Shown here: piece by piece, positions 46,949 to 58,520 of the stretch
Numbering within the stretch: the stretch's first letter is position 1
How the letters are laid out: each line of letters starts with the position of its first letter
DNA from: Antedon mediterranea
Lineage: Eukaryota; Echinodermata; Crinoidea; Comatulida; Antedonidae
Direction: 5' to 3'
NCBI RefSeq assembly: GCF_964355755.1
Contig: NC_092676.1
Coordinates: 13,562,288 to 13,626,287, forward strand
DNA length: 64,000 nt
Position numbers and translations under genes: made by a program
Notes under the pieces: generated by a model
Database searches by the model: none
What the model saw: the letters and a program-made list of their open reading frames with translations, nothing else
Told to the model about the DNA's origin: nothing

Positions 46949-47909
46949 ACTTGCCTGAAGAAATTAACCACCTAAACTTTTTAAACTATGCATACATAGT
47001 GCCCTCATTTGTTATTAGTCCTCCCTAGATGAGATGAGAGACTGTTTGTGATTGGTTAATACTCACAGTAGTAACCTGTTATGCGCAGCGCGTTGAACAT
47101 CTGGCGATTCGGCTCCTCGAAGAAGACAAATTATTCGGCCTACCTGATAATAATATTATTATTGTTAATGTAGGCTTATTGATGGATCCTCTGTTAATTT
47201 AAATGACCTAGGCCTAAGTGAATATTTTATTGCCAAGGAATCATTAATTAGTAATTATCTGTATATTATTCTTCGCAAGGTAAGGTGAACGCCTAACTAG
47301 ACAGGCTTATTACATAAAGGAGGCCTAGCTACACCCGACCCAGCAGTTACATTCAACTTGTTGTTGGCTATGTAATATAACAGATCGCCTTTTATATCGG
47401 TAAAATATAAAAGGTTTGATATCCACTCGGGAATGATATTATGTTTTCGGGAAATGATAGATATATTCCCTCGAACAAAATATCATTTTGGGAATGTCAA
47501 ATCTTATATTTAACCTCTAAGTAGTCAATATCTGTATACTGTATAATGTAAAAGTATTATGTGGTGAGCATCAGATGAACAATACACTTTCCAACAGTAC
47601 TTCAAAAGAGGACTTGCTTGACTACAATTAAATATAACACATAATGTACTACTATCGTATCTATATATAAATTATGGTTAATTCTGACATAGGCGAGCAC
47701 AATGCAAAAACTTCGGTATAAATCTCCGCCTTGGATACCTACCTTATCTATCTCAGATGTACCGCGAAACGTAGATTTGATAACATTAGTTTTCAGTACG
47801 ACGCTATTATTCCATTTTTGTCTTTTACAACGACAAAATTTAGCGTTACCTATCGAAATTTGTGGATATCACAGGGTTATTTTCACACACTCGCGCTGTT
47901 GTTCAACTG

Positions 47910-47942
47910 GCTTCCGGTCCGTCACTTCCGGCAAAATGGCCT
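47910..47942. promoter_or_regulatory. ETS and YY1-like motif pair
   Basis: cttccggt and acttccgg, then caaaatggcc, stand within 33 bp. Such pairs are common at housekeeping start sites in animals. No ORF of use follows (the ATG gives seven codons), so function is unproven. Confidence 0.3.
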
Positions 47943-48950
47943 TTGGTGGCAACATTTAATATTAAATACAAATATTTTAGTGGTTCAACGTATCGTGAAC
48001 TAGGCCTACTGCAATTAATTTGTTTTAGATATTCAACTAATCAATTATATTGATTAAAGGCATTTACTTTACGTGAACTACAATTTGTTTAGTAATCTCA
48101 CTATTATTTAAGGCCTTTATTACTTTTATGTGATTTTGGTGATTCAACTGAATCGTGAACTAAAATTTATTTGTTTTAGATATTCAACTATCAATCATAA
48201 AGACCTTTAATTTACGTGAAATACAATTTGTTTTAGTAGTTTAACTAATTATTTATGCTATTTATTAATCATTTTATCAAATTTAGGTGCTATTCAATGT
48301 TACTATAGGAGGCCTGGTAGGCCGACCAGGGAAACACCTTTACTGTTTAAATTTATATTATCGATTATTTCTGTTGCTTGCTCTATTGATAATTATAAAT
48401 GGTGTCTACTACGACCGATATATATAAGTAGGCTACGACAGTTGTTATTTGATCATTTTGTTCCAAAATCTAACAAGATGCTGTTGTCATGATATATTGT
48501 GACACAAATGATAAAGCCCCCCTCACTGTCACCCACTTTGATCAACTATGCTTTTGGTCTCTTGGTACGGTCACGTTAGAGACTGTTTCAGTGATTTATG
48601 ACCCCTACAGTATTAACAGTTTCTTCCTGTGTGTAACGTTCAGATAATATATATAATAATATCATATGTATATTATTCATATACTGTTCTTTACAATATA
48701 TTATTTGCATCTTACGTTCTTATGATTACTACCAATTACTGTGGAATATTTGTAAAGCCAACTTTACATAAACTGGTCACCAAGAAAACCAAAATCTGAG
48801 CTTTGTGGACTAGCCGCCCAAATAGTTAGGGCTTGTTAGCAAATTTTTCATAAACCTAGGAAAAAATTGCTTACCATTGCTTTTTTCGTGTGTGTGTTCA
48901 GAAATTTGTCTACTAACATATATCAATTACTTACAGTAGAGGACAATTTT

Positions 48951-50430
48951 TGGCAGCCATTTTTCAAAATAGCCGCCTATAACAACAAATTCTCATATAC
49001 AGTACCTCGGTAACTAATAAAGGTAGAGGCTTATATTTGGTTTCAAAATGTTCATAATATAGATATTTATATTTACTCTATTAATGGAATATTTTTTTCA
49101 AAAATGACCGGAAATATCGTTTTATGACCAATTGACCCTTGACCTGACCATATAAGTATTTCGGTAACTACTGGTCATGGATACCTAAAACAAACTCAAT
49201 TTGTTAAGAATGTTCATTTTTATATTTACCTTAATAGAACTTATTTTACAAACCCAATCTAGGAAAATTTAATAGAGAACTCCAACCCCCCTCTATAATG
49301 ATGGTTCTTCATTCTTAGTAGGCCTATCCTAGTCCAAATAGCATTTTGGACTAGGCCGAAGACTTAGACCTACCTAATATCCCCATGCCTACTTTCCGGA
49401 ACATCCTTTTAATAATAATAATAATATTTATTTGGAACAACACTTTTTTAACAGTTCCACACATGCGTAGATGGTGCGTCCATACCAATTACAAAATTTA
49501 ATACAAAAACAATGGAAAATAAAAACTGAAACTAAAATAAAACATATTTGAAATAACGACATAAAATGGATTCGACGCTATAGTATTACAAAACTTATTT
49601 TAAAACTAAAACTACACTAATACAACTACTGTACTAATTTTGCAACAGCAATGGAAAAGAAAACACTTTTTAAAAATAAAAAAGTTCAAAGTTGTAATTA
49701 TAATACAATTGCATTTCTTAGTTTCCAAGCACGGCTTGTGTACATTTTACAATAACTGCCAAACACAGCATAAATGTCGTGAGAGTTATTTTTATGAAAT
49801 AACATGCTTCCTAGGACATATTGAACCTTAATAGATAGGTCACCAGAAATAAAATTAGCCCAAGTATCTACACAATTCATTGCAATATAGTAGAGCAGTT
49901 AATGACATGAGCTGTGCATTTTATTACCAAAGCATGAAACTTGGCACAAAGTTTCTATAATGTATATAGATTCAAAATATCGGGGGGTGCCAAGTGTCCA
50001 ACGTCCGGTATGGCGGCCATCTTGATTTCAAAATGGCCACCATAAAAACAAAAAATGTTCATATCTTGGCAACTATACACATTAGAGACTTAATTCTGGT
50101 CTCAAATTGTTCACAAACTATATATTTCTATTTACTCTAATGAAAATTTTCGTCCAAAAATGACCGGAAATGACGTTTCTTTCAGTTTGACCTTTGACCT
50201 CGTATTTGTATATCTCTGTAACTACTGGTCATTTTCAATCGATTTTGGTGTCATTTTGTTCAGAATAAATACATTTATATTTGTAGTAATGAAACATTTT
50301 CACATAAAATAACCGGAAATACAATTTATGACCTTTGACATTTAATTATTGATTTTTAATTATGTGAATATACTGTATGTGGTTTTTGGTGGTCTTAAAT
50401 GCACCTAATTTTGAACTTTGACCTGATAGG
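48951..50430. repeat. ggtcaaagg / ccggaaat repeats with LINE tail, forward copy
   Basis: Units contain ctcggtaactactggtcat, gaccggaaat and ttgacctttgacc. From about 49880 the strand follows the tail of a LINE, with the words ctttattaccaaagcatgaaa-like and cggggggtgccaagtgtcc. This block mirrors 53170-53640. Confidence 0.6.
49880..50430 (+). mobile_element. 5'-truncated LINE 3' tail, forward
   Basis: A few codons (LLPKHETWHKVSIMYID) match LLPKHETCHKVSLMYID of the minus-strand LINE, followed by the same untranslated tail with ggtatggcggccatcttgat. Only the extreme end remains. Confidence 0.55.
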
Positions 50431-50825
50431 CGTAATTATATTAAATGATTAATGTACTTAAATTGTATATTGTACATAAAATTGGTAAATATTGTGCTTG
50501 GTGGTACCATTAGTAGTTCAACGATGTTGGCACCTTCTGATTCGCTAAAAGTTTTAATAGTTTGACAGAGGAAATAACATACATGTTATGGAATACCGTC
50601 AAACCTCGAAAAGGTGATAGTATGAGCTTCTTTTCGAGATAGACTGTATTTGAATGTCAAATGAATAGTATGATGATCGTGTTTATATCAATATATTATT
50701 AATGACCTTACAAAGAACCCTTTATATTTCAACAATCAAGCCTCAGTTATTCTACAATTTATTGTTTTCCAAGTGGCTGGTAGGCCTATTTTGATTGCAT
50801 CTTCTTTTTGTAGGCCTATGCTTCC

Positions 50826-52340
50826 TCGGTAATATGGTCCTACCCCTCCTTCTTTGTCTGTAGATGGTCTTATACCCCATTCTTTGTCTGTGGATGGTCT
50901 TATACCCCCCTTCCTTGTCTGTGGATAGTCTTATACCCGCTTCTTTGTCTGTGGATGGTCTTATACCCGCTTCTTTGTCTGTGGATGGTCTTATACCCCC
51001 CTTCTTTGTCTGTGGATGGTCTTATACCCGCTTCTTTGTCTGTGGATGATCTTACACCCCTTTCTTTGTATGTAGATGGTCTTACACCCCTTCTTTGTCT
51101 GTGGATGGTCCTACACTCCCTTCTTTGTATGTGGATGGTCCTACACCCCCTTCTTTGTCTGTGGATAGTCCTACACCCCCTTCGTTGTCTATGGATGGTC
51201 TTATACCCCCTTCTTTGTCTGTGGATGGTCGTGAACCCCTTTCTTTGTCTGTGGACGGTCTTATACCCCCCTTTTTTTGTCTGTTGATGGTATTAAACCC
51301 CTTTCTTTGTCTGTTGATGGTATTACACCCCTTTCTTTGTTTGTGGATGGTCTTACACCCCTTCTTTGTCTGTGGATGGTCTTACACTGTACACCTCCTT
51401 CTTTCTCTGTGGATGGTCTTATACCCCCTTCTTTGTCTGTGGATGGTCTTATACCCCCTTCTTTGTCTGTAGATGGTCTTATAATCCCTTTTTTGTGTGT
51501 GGATGGTCTTACACCCCCTTCTTTGTCTGTGGGTGGTTTTACATCCCCTTCTTTGTCTGTGGATTGTCCGACACCCCCTTCTTTGTCTGTGGATGGTCCT
51601 ACATCACCTTCTTTGTCTGTGGATGGTCTTATACCCCCTTCTTTGTCTGTAAGTGGTCCTATACCCTTTCTTTGTCAGTGGGTGGTCTTACACCCCCTTC
51701 TTTGTCTGTGGACGGTCCTACACCCCCTTCTTTGTCTGTGGACGGTCTTACACCGCTTTCTTTGTCTGTGGACGGTCTTACACCCCTTCTGTGCCTGTGG
51801 ACGGTCTTATATCCCCTTCCTTGTCTGTTGATGGTATTACACCCCTTTCTTTGTCTGTTGATGGTATTACACCCCTTTTTTTGTGTGTGGATGGTCTTAC
51901 ACCCCTTCTTTGTCTGTGGATGGTCTTACACCCCTTCTTTGTCTGTGGATGGTCTTACACCCCTTCTTTCTCTGTGGATGGCCTTACACCCCTTTCTTTG
52001 TCTGTGGACGGTCCTACACCCCTTTCTTCTTTGTCTGTGGATGGTCTTACACCCCCTTCTTTGTCTGTGGATGGTCCTACACCCCCTTCTTTGTCTGTAG
52101 ATGGCCTTACACCCCTTTCTTTGTGTATGGATGGTCTTATACCCCCTTCTTTGTCTGTGGATGGTCTTACACCCCCTTCTTTGTCTGTGGATGGTCTTAC
52201 ACCCCTTCTTTGTCTGTGGATAGTCTTATACCCCCTTCTTTGTCTGTGGATGGTCTTATACCCCCTTCTTTGTCTGTGATGGTCTTATACCCCCTTCTTT
52301 GTCTGTGGATGGTCTTACATCCCCTTCTTTGTCTGGACCC
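50826..52340. repeat. 1.5-kb minisatellite, 29-30 bp unit (tttgtctgtggatggtctta)
   Basis: Around 50 copies of a unit of 29-31 bp, ccttctttgtctgtggatgg plus tcttacaccc. No unit contains a stop in the forward frames, so ORFs up to 244 codons (51366-52100) cross it in all three frames with a repeating PSLSVDGLTP-like peptide. Frame changes come from units of 29 or 31 bp. It is best read as a minisatellite. Confidence 0.9.
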
Positions 52341-52548
52341 ACTACTTTGATTGATTAGATCAGACATTGTTTCTTGTATGATTAGGAGACCAAGACCTTC
52401 AAAGTGAAAGTCCACAAGTGGATGCCTAAAAAGGTCTTGTACAGAACAGTATATTGTAGGTCCATGTCACTAATTTGAGAATTACTTGAATAATTATATT
52501 GAGATGTCTTTTACGAATTGATTTGGTTCGGATTTTGCTAAAAAATCA

Positions 52549-52890
52549 ATGAGTAGAGAAAATCGAGGAAAAGGATACAGATGGTTTACAGCAAAGGCCC
52601 ATTACCATAAAAATGGAGTACATTTTTTTAGATGCAACGAAAATGAACAAGAATTATTTGAGTTTCTGACTAATGAAAGTAGGTCTACTGCACAAATGCA
52701 GGATAAGTTTGTAGTAAGTTTGAAAGACGGTATTCTCTTAACTCATGAAAATGAAAACTTTCCGAACTTGTCTCATATGCAACATCAAAGAGGCCAACGA
52801 AAGAATGCTACTTTACATCAAAAATATTTCCAAATGGCATCTAACAATTCAATTCAACTTTTATTTCAGACAATTGTCGATATGGTATAA
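52549..52890 (+). pseudogene. Decayed fragment of a transposon-associated protein
   Basis: The frame encodes RGKGYRWFTAKAHYHKNG, then NENEQELFEFLTNE and KFVVSLKDGILLTHENEN. Near 52785 a frame change moves to the words EANERMLLYIKNIS. Together they recall a family of long uncharacterised proteins spread in invertebrate genomes, in which an ELFxFL block is followed by a motif like HEEADTRMLLH and a TVDTDVV block (here TIVDMV). The comparison is from memory. The family's enzymatic role is unknown to me. It lacks a start and a conserved end and lies between LINE tails, so it is a relic. Confidence 0.45.
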
Positions 52891-53149
52891 TACATTGCAA
52901 AAAAAAAAGATGATGGAGAGAGGACCAAAACTTTTATCTAACGATTGACACATCACAGTTTAGCAAACAAGTCGGCATAGATGAGCTCAGTGATTGCTGT
53001 TTCTCAGTGATCTGTCATACTTTACGCCTATCCTATCACATCAAAAGTCAAAAATTCAGAATAATAATTCCTGCTCATTTTTGCAGTGTCATTTATTTCG
53101 TTAAAAAAATTAGGTGCATTTATACCAATGTAAACCACATACAGTATGT

Positions 53150-54360
53150 TCACATATTATATATGTCAAAGGTTATAAATTGTATTTCCAGTCATTTTAT
53201 GTGAAAATGTTTCATTACTACAAATATAAATGTCTCTATTCTGAACAAAATGACACCAAAATCGATTGAAAATGATCAGTAGTTACTGAGATATACAGAT
53301 AAGAGGTCAAAGGTCAAACTGGGAGAAACGTCATTTCCGGTCATTTTTTTACGAAACTTTTCATTAGAGCAAATAGAAATATGTGGTTTGTGAACAATTT
53401 AACACCAGAATCAAGTCTCTACTGTTTATAGTTGCCAAGATATGAAGACTTTTTGTTTTTATGGTGGCCATTTTGAAATCAAGATGGCCGCCATACCGGA
53501 CGTTGGACACTTGGCACCCCCCGATATTTTTAATCTATATACATCAAAGAAACTTTGTGGCAAGTTTCATGCTTTGGTAATAAAGTGCACAACTTGGCTA
53601 TTTTTATGGCACTAACTGCTCTACTAATAAGATTACATTGAAGTGTTTGCAATTCTTCAATTCTAATACAATGTAACTTAATACTACAAATAAACAGGAA
53701 ATGTTTAACATCTTCTTCACCTGACCCACAAACCTTACACTTATCATTTAGATTATCAATGTTCCACTTATTTGTAATTTTTCCAAGTGGTAAAGTGTTT
53801 GAACGAAGTTTAAATTTTAAACTAGAGCCATAAAAATCTGTTTTATCTAATAGAAGGTTCTAGGCCAGGTGACTCTTTTATCAAAGAAATCAAGCAAAGA
53901 TGATTTTCTTACTACTTCTTGTTTACAAAAAGTAGAATACGATTGTTTAATAGTACTTTCAAATGGCTTGACCAAGTTTATATCAATCTCAGTACCTGAA
54001 TGAATGGCATTGAAATCAAACTTAATATAATTTCAAATTCATTAATAAATTGGTACATTGAATTAAAATTCTTAAGTCTAATAATTGTATTTAATATAAG
54101 TTTTAGCCAACGATTCATTTCCATACACATAACATTTCTTTTATATTTTGTTTTAAAAATATCCTGAGTTACTTTAAGTTATTGCCAACCTAGATCGCCA
54201 TAAAGTGCCGCTTTTGCAGTGCTTCTACTCGCTTTAAGAATTGTTCGCGCCATTTGTAATTGAAGAGACTCAATCCTTTGTCTTTAGTATTTGTATTAAC
54301 ACATACAGCACAAGCATAGTTAATAGTCGGAAGGCCAATACTTCTCCAAAGGATATCTCC
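53150..54360 (-). pseudogene. LINE (non-LTR retrotransposon) fragment, minus strand
   Basis: On the minus strand, around 54350-54185, the text LWRSIGLPTINYACAVCV and, after a frame change, SLQLQMARTILKAS, TAKAALYGDLGW resemble the post-RT region of LINE ORF2. Near 53745-53690 CKVCGSGEEDVKHFLFIC is the terminal zinc-like CxxC...H...C of such proteins. The coding end (CTLLPKHETCHKVSLMYID) is followed by the untranslated tail with ggtgccaagtgtcc. Several stops and shifts break the frame. The 5' half, including RT, is absent here. Confidence 0.7.
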
Positions 54361-54496
54361 ATATGTAACAGGTTCGTACTACTAGCGTCGTAGCTTTATC
54401 GCGTAGTATTTTCAGGAGCTGCAGCACTGGCACAAACACAATAAAATCATCCACAAAGACAGTTCTTGATTTGGAAAAGTTAAATTCTTTTATTGA

Positions 54497-54715
54497 AGCT
54501 AGTAACCAGTCGGAAGGAGATATAATAAAAACAGTGTTACTATATTTAAAATAACATATCAGTGATCGATCGATCAATCGTATCATTAACGACAGTCTAG
54601 GCTACTATTGCGTGTCTATAGTATAACTAATCAACTATATTAACTTAAAACAATTCTAAAATTAAGAGAGATAAAAATATAGATGCTTACCTAGTAACCA
54701 GTCGGAAGGAGATGA
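54497..54715. repeat. 23-bp direct repeat around a 173-bp insert
   Basis: The word ctagtaaccagtcggaagga (continuing gat) occurs at 54497-54519 and 54693-54715. It may be a long target duplication of a lost element or a simple duplication. Confidence 0.55.
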
Positions 54716-54719
54716 AAAC

Positions 54720-55156
54720 CTTCACTTTGAGCTAGGCACTAGTAAGTGTCATCCATTCCCAGTTAGGTACTATGACAATTTTTAACCGATGGTATATACA
54801 TTTACCATAACGTTATTTCGTAGTTTACAGACCGATTGTATTGTAACTCGAGTCATACACATGTAATTATCAATTTAAAGTTCGGTTATACAAAAAAAGA
54901 AACTATTAAAAAAGAAATCAATTAACAAAATCCCTTGTCCATTTATGAACTGACCCATACTGAAACATTATACACTAAATATTCATGACCATTTTCCCGC
55001 CACTTGGATGAGGTGACTCGCATCTATTTATAGCATGGTCACTTATCATTCCAGCTTTTACTTTAATGGGTCCCACAAGGTTTCTCAGATTCAAGTCAAA
55101 TTCAGCAGATAAATCATTCAAGTATTTGGGTATAAACTATAAGCATACCTGTTACA
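54720..55156 (-). repeat. LTR3 3' LTR, outer edge not fixed
   Basis: On the minus strand a purine tract (aaatggggggtgag) ends at 55157 and is followed by TGTAACAGG, a normal PPT/LTR border. A TATA-like word (gctataaatag) lies about 125 bp into it (near 55024-55034). The far end cannot be set because no second LTR was found. Confidence 0.5.
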
Positions 55157-55493
55157 CTCACCCCCCATTTATCTGCTAAATCTCAGTGATATACAAATGC
55201 ATTAACCTAAACCTAAATACACCGGTACATTTAGTCACGATTTATACAATGAACATGACATCATAGGGAATTACATAAAAAAACTAAAAATAAAAAAACT
55301 TAACTAAATGGCATTTATAAAAAAACGAAACTGTTGTATCACATAACAACATACCTGTACCTGATTGAACCAATGAGAGAAGTTATGCAGAATTATTAGA
55401 AACAATTAACCAATAACAATTTATCCAAATGGATTACTATTGAAGGGTGGCCATCCCCACAATAGTCGGTGTACAGAAGTGCCCGTTTACACT

Positions 55494-55703
55494 TCAGAAG
55501 TTTCTCGAAATCCTGCGATTACTACTCGAAGGTTCAATCCCACCAAACACAAGGTGACGTACCAACATAACAAAAGCCATGGCAAACAAGTAAGTTAAAA
55601 ATAACATTATACAAAAAGATACATTATACCGTAAAGGTAACGAAATTAAACAAACTATTGAGATTAAAATTAAAATCAAGTAAAATTGTCTTCTCTCAGA
55701 CAT
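55494..55703 (-). CDS. Small two-helix membrane ORF downstream of LTR3 pol
   Basis: Sixty-nine codons from ATG at 55703. Two hydrophobic stretches, about residues 7-24 (FYLILILISIVCLISLPL) and 29-51 (VSFCIMLFLTYLFAMAFVML and a few more), are separated by a short polar turn; the tail is polar and basic (SSSNRRISRNF). It lies between the integrase stop (55865) and the 3' LTR border (55156) on the same strand, the place where some Ty3/gypsy elements carry an extra or env-like gene. It matches no family I recognise, and a short AT-rich ORF could arise by chance. Confidence 0.35.
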   Translation of the reverse strand: MSERRQFYLILILISIVCLISLPLRYNVSFCIMLFLTYLFAMAFVMLVRHLVFGGIEPSSSNRRISRNF

Positions 55704-55864
55704 AATTATATATAAAAAAAAGTGTCAAGCAAAATTAATACAGTTAAACTATCAAACATCTAAACAGCCCACGTGGGATGTTAGTGCAGGGGTTCCCCAG
55801 AGCCACTTAGAAATAAAGCCGTATCGGTCTGGCGGTTTATTTACACGTTTCGAACGTCGGAGAC

Positions 55865-57250
55865 TTAAAGTTGGTTCTGAAGGTGTTTCTCCTCAGTCTC
55901 TCTCTCAGTATGATCCATGGCGACTGCGACAGGAGTGATGTCATGCTCATTTGAAGGAGAAGTTTCTGACGGTTGATCCACAGATGCCTGTGCAGAAGCA
56001 GGGTTAATAGATGGTGTTTCTTGTTGTTCTATGGATATTGCATCAACGGATTCTGGTACTGCAGTTTCAGGTACATAAGGTTGAATAAGATCCACATCTT
56101 TCCAAATAATTGGTTGTTCAGAGTTCGTTGACGATGCATCATGATCTGTTATATCTGTCATGACATCACCATGGTCAGAAGGTGTAGGTGCAGAAGACAA
56201 CGTCTCGATTGTTTCATTTTCGTCACTCACTGGAAGGAAATTAACTTTTAAAATGAAGTTCCGGTGAACAACACAGACCTTTCCAGTTGCGTTACTTTTT
56301 AATCGGAATGTATGAGTTTCCGGCCATTTTTCTAAAACTACATGGGTATCTGAATCCCACCTATCAGCGACCTTTCGTTTCCCTGCACCTTTGTTGGCTT
56401 TTAAGACGTGATCACCTATTTCAATGTCGGTACCTCTCATCTTCCTGTCATACAATCTGGCTTGTCGCCGTTGGTTTTTTCGTGCAGTCACCTCAACTGT
56501 CTTAATGGCATCTTCAAGCGACTTTGAAAGTGATTTAATGTAGGCATTGTAGTCTGGAGATTGATCAGTACGCGAGAAGGTTCGGAAGACCATGTCTACT
56601 GGTAACCGTGGCACCCTTCCAAACATGAGGTAAAATGGTGCATACCCGGTTGTTTTAGGTACAGTGGAGTTGTATGCAAAAGTCAGGCTTTGAGGCTTGT
56701 TAGGCCACTGGTACTTGTCCTTGGGAGATAAGGATTGCATCATGTTGCCAAGAGTACGGTTAAAACGGTCAGTGCAGCCATTTCCCATCGGATGGTACGG
56801 AGTTGTTCGTGACTTGGCGACTCCAGAAACATCCATAAGCTCAGCGATAAGGGAACTTTCGAAATTTGCACCTTGGTCAGAATGCACTCTCATCGGGAAT
56901 CCGTAAATGCAAAAGAAGTTCCAGAATTTCTTGGCAACTTCTTTTGCTGATTGGTTTGTGCAGTGGTAAGCTTGAGCAAGTTTTGTGAAATGGTCTGTAA
57001 CAACCAAGACGTCAACTGACTTGTTGTTGTGGTCTTCTGCTGTCCAGAAATCTATGCAAACAAGTTCCATTGGATATGTAGTTTGGATGCTGTCCAGTGG
57101 TGCCCGGGCAGACGTCTCAGGTTTCTTCGCGACTACACAGCGTTGGCACTGTTTAATATAATTTGATATGGAGGTTTCCATGCTGTTCCAATAGAATCGA
57201 TCCCGACATAGGCTCATCGTTCGATTTAGTCCTTGGTGCCCCCATCTCAT
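55865..57250 (-). pseudogene. LTR3 integrase
   Basis: The minus-strand frame is open from 57355 to 55865; similarity starts near 57250 after a shift. Landmarks are the HQGLNRTMSLCRDRFYW zinc-domain part with CQRC, the catalytic region with VCIDFWTAE (D) and RVHSDQGANF (D), and YHPMGNGCTDRFNRTL, where the third catalytic residue, normally E in TERFNRTL, is D. A FGRVPRLPVDM block and a GDHVLKANKG C-terminal domain follow, then a long acidic Ser/Thr-rich tail. A frameshift separates this from the upstream part (57153-57590). Confidence 0.85.
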
Positions 57251-57590
57251 CGTGGACGCCGTTAAGTAATTCGGCCTGCATCGATTTAGGAACAATAAGC
57301 TGGGAACGTGTTTGTTTATTAATAGGATTTTTTGTAAGTCGAAAAAGAACACCATCGATAAGTCTCAGTTTATCCCATTGCCTCATAATTACGTTTATGG
57401 CATTGGCGTCCAATGCCCGCTCTCTCCGGGACGGCCTCCTCTTCCGCTCCACATACTCTATAACTCTCTGTAGGATATTGTCGTCTAATTGTTTATTCCG
57501 TATGTCATCATTAGTATAGGAAAATAAATTAGTGTTTAACGTAAGTTGATCATTTATCATAGATTTATAGCGTAGACCGATGCCCTGCAT
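57240..57590 (-). pseudogene. LTR3 RNase H-integrase linker frame
   Basis: The frame from 57590 carries the segment between RNase H and the integrase zinc domain (VIYVERKRR-like, LRLIDGVLFRLTKN, QLIVPKSMQAELLNGVHDEMG). It breaks at about 57245, where the adjoining HQG words lie in another frame, and it is shifted relative to the RNase H frame at about 57565. Two single-base shifts thus separate three pieces of one polyprotein. Confidence 0.75.
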
Positions 57591-58520
57591 TCTGTGTGTT
57601 CTTGCCAGTGTAGGTGTTGGTTAAACACCTCACACACCTCACTCTCCGATATTTCATTAAATATCCGTTGACTGTTCACCCGATCTCTGAATAATCTATG
57701 AATATGTGTACTCATTACGGGAACGAATGGTTCACGTGACAACGCATCAGCGACGATATTCTTTGGACCTGGGACATATTTGATATCGAATGTGTAGGGT
57801 GCTAATTTCGCCACCCATCTCTGCTCACACGCGTTCAACTTTGGTTTCGTTAGTATATACGTAAGCGGGTTATTATCAGTCCAGACAGTGAAATGATTAT
57901 TCTTTAGCCAGTGGCTAAACTTTTCACATATGGCCCACTTTAGTGCTAAACACTCCAGTCTATGAGCTGGGTACTTCATCTGGCTTTTTGAGAGCGACTT
58001 GCTAGCAAATGCTACTGGTCTTGGCTTGCTGCCATCTGCAGGAGCCTGAGATAAAACAGCTCCCAATCCAGCAGTGGAAGCATCTGTTGATAAGATGAAC
58101 AGACGGTTAAAGTCAGGGTGAGCTAAAGTTATATCCTGAGAAAAGGCTTGTTTTAATTTTTCAAAGGCATCCTCACAAGCAGCGGTCCAATCACACGGTT
58201 GAAGTTTGCGAATTTTATTTTTACGCTTCCCCCGCTTGCAAGGCATAGTACCGGATGTAAGATTGAATAAAGGTTTTGCAATAGCTGAGCAATCCTGGAT
58301 GAAGCGCTGATAATACACCACCATTCCAAGAAAGGATCGAATCTTCTTAGGACAAGGGGTCAGTCCATCTGAGGCCATCAGGGCAGCCTTACTAACGTCG
58401 ACTATAGGTTGCACCTTATCTGAATCAGTATGAACCCCAGACTCGTCGACCACATGTCCTCAGAACTTGACGCTGCGACGTAGAAGGTGGCACTTTTTAG
58501 GTGCTAATTTCAGACCACTA
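57557..58520 (-). pseudogene. LTR3 RT thumb and RNase H, RT core missing
   Basis: The frame opens within an RT thumb: GLKLAPKKCHLLRRSVKF, an in-frame TGA (near 58459), GHVVDESGV, then IRSFLGMVVYYQRFI. RNase H follows intact in outline: LSTDASTAGLGAVLSQ, HRLECLALKWAICEKF, WTDNNPLTYIL and NIVADALSREP. The RT fingers and palm, with the catalytic DD box, are absent; the text before the thumb joins directly to the gag-side frame near 58520-58545. Thus this copy could not make an active RT. Confidence 0.85.

Larger units (their letters stand above)
46587..48950. other. EXD2: EXD2 intron 3 (start), no exon recognised
   Basis: Begins with the donor GTATGT. It contains a duplicated ctcgagtacgat word (about 46722 and 46803), a tRNA-like remnant and an ETS/YY1-like motif pair. 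ORFs near 47.7-48.05 kb have no family match. The next EXD2 exon was looked for by its expected start and not found. Confidence 0.5.

Noticed and set aside
47702-48053. Three overlapping ORFs near 47.8 kb as an exon
   Set aside because: No family resemblance, no splice phase fitting EXD2 exon C, and three frames overlap.
51277-52279. ORFs of 155-244 codons in the minisatellite taken as a repeat protein gene
   Set aside because: All three frames are open only because the 29-31 bp unit has no stops; no start context, splice signals or non-repeat domain.
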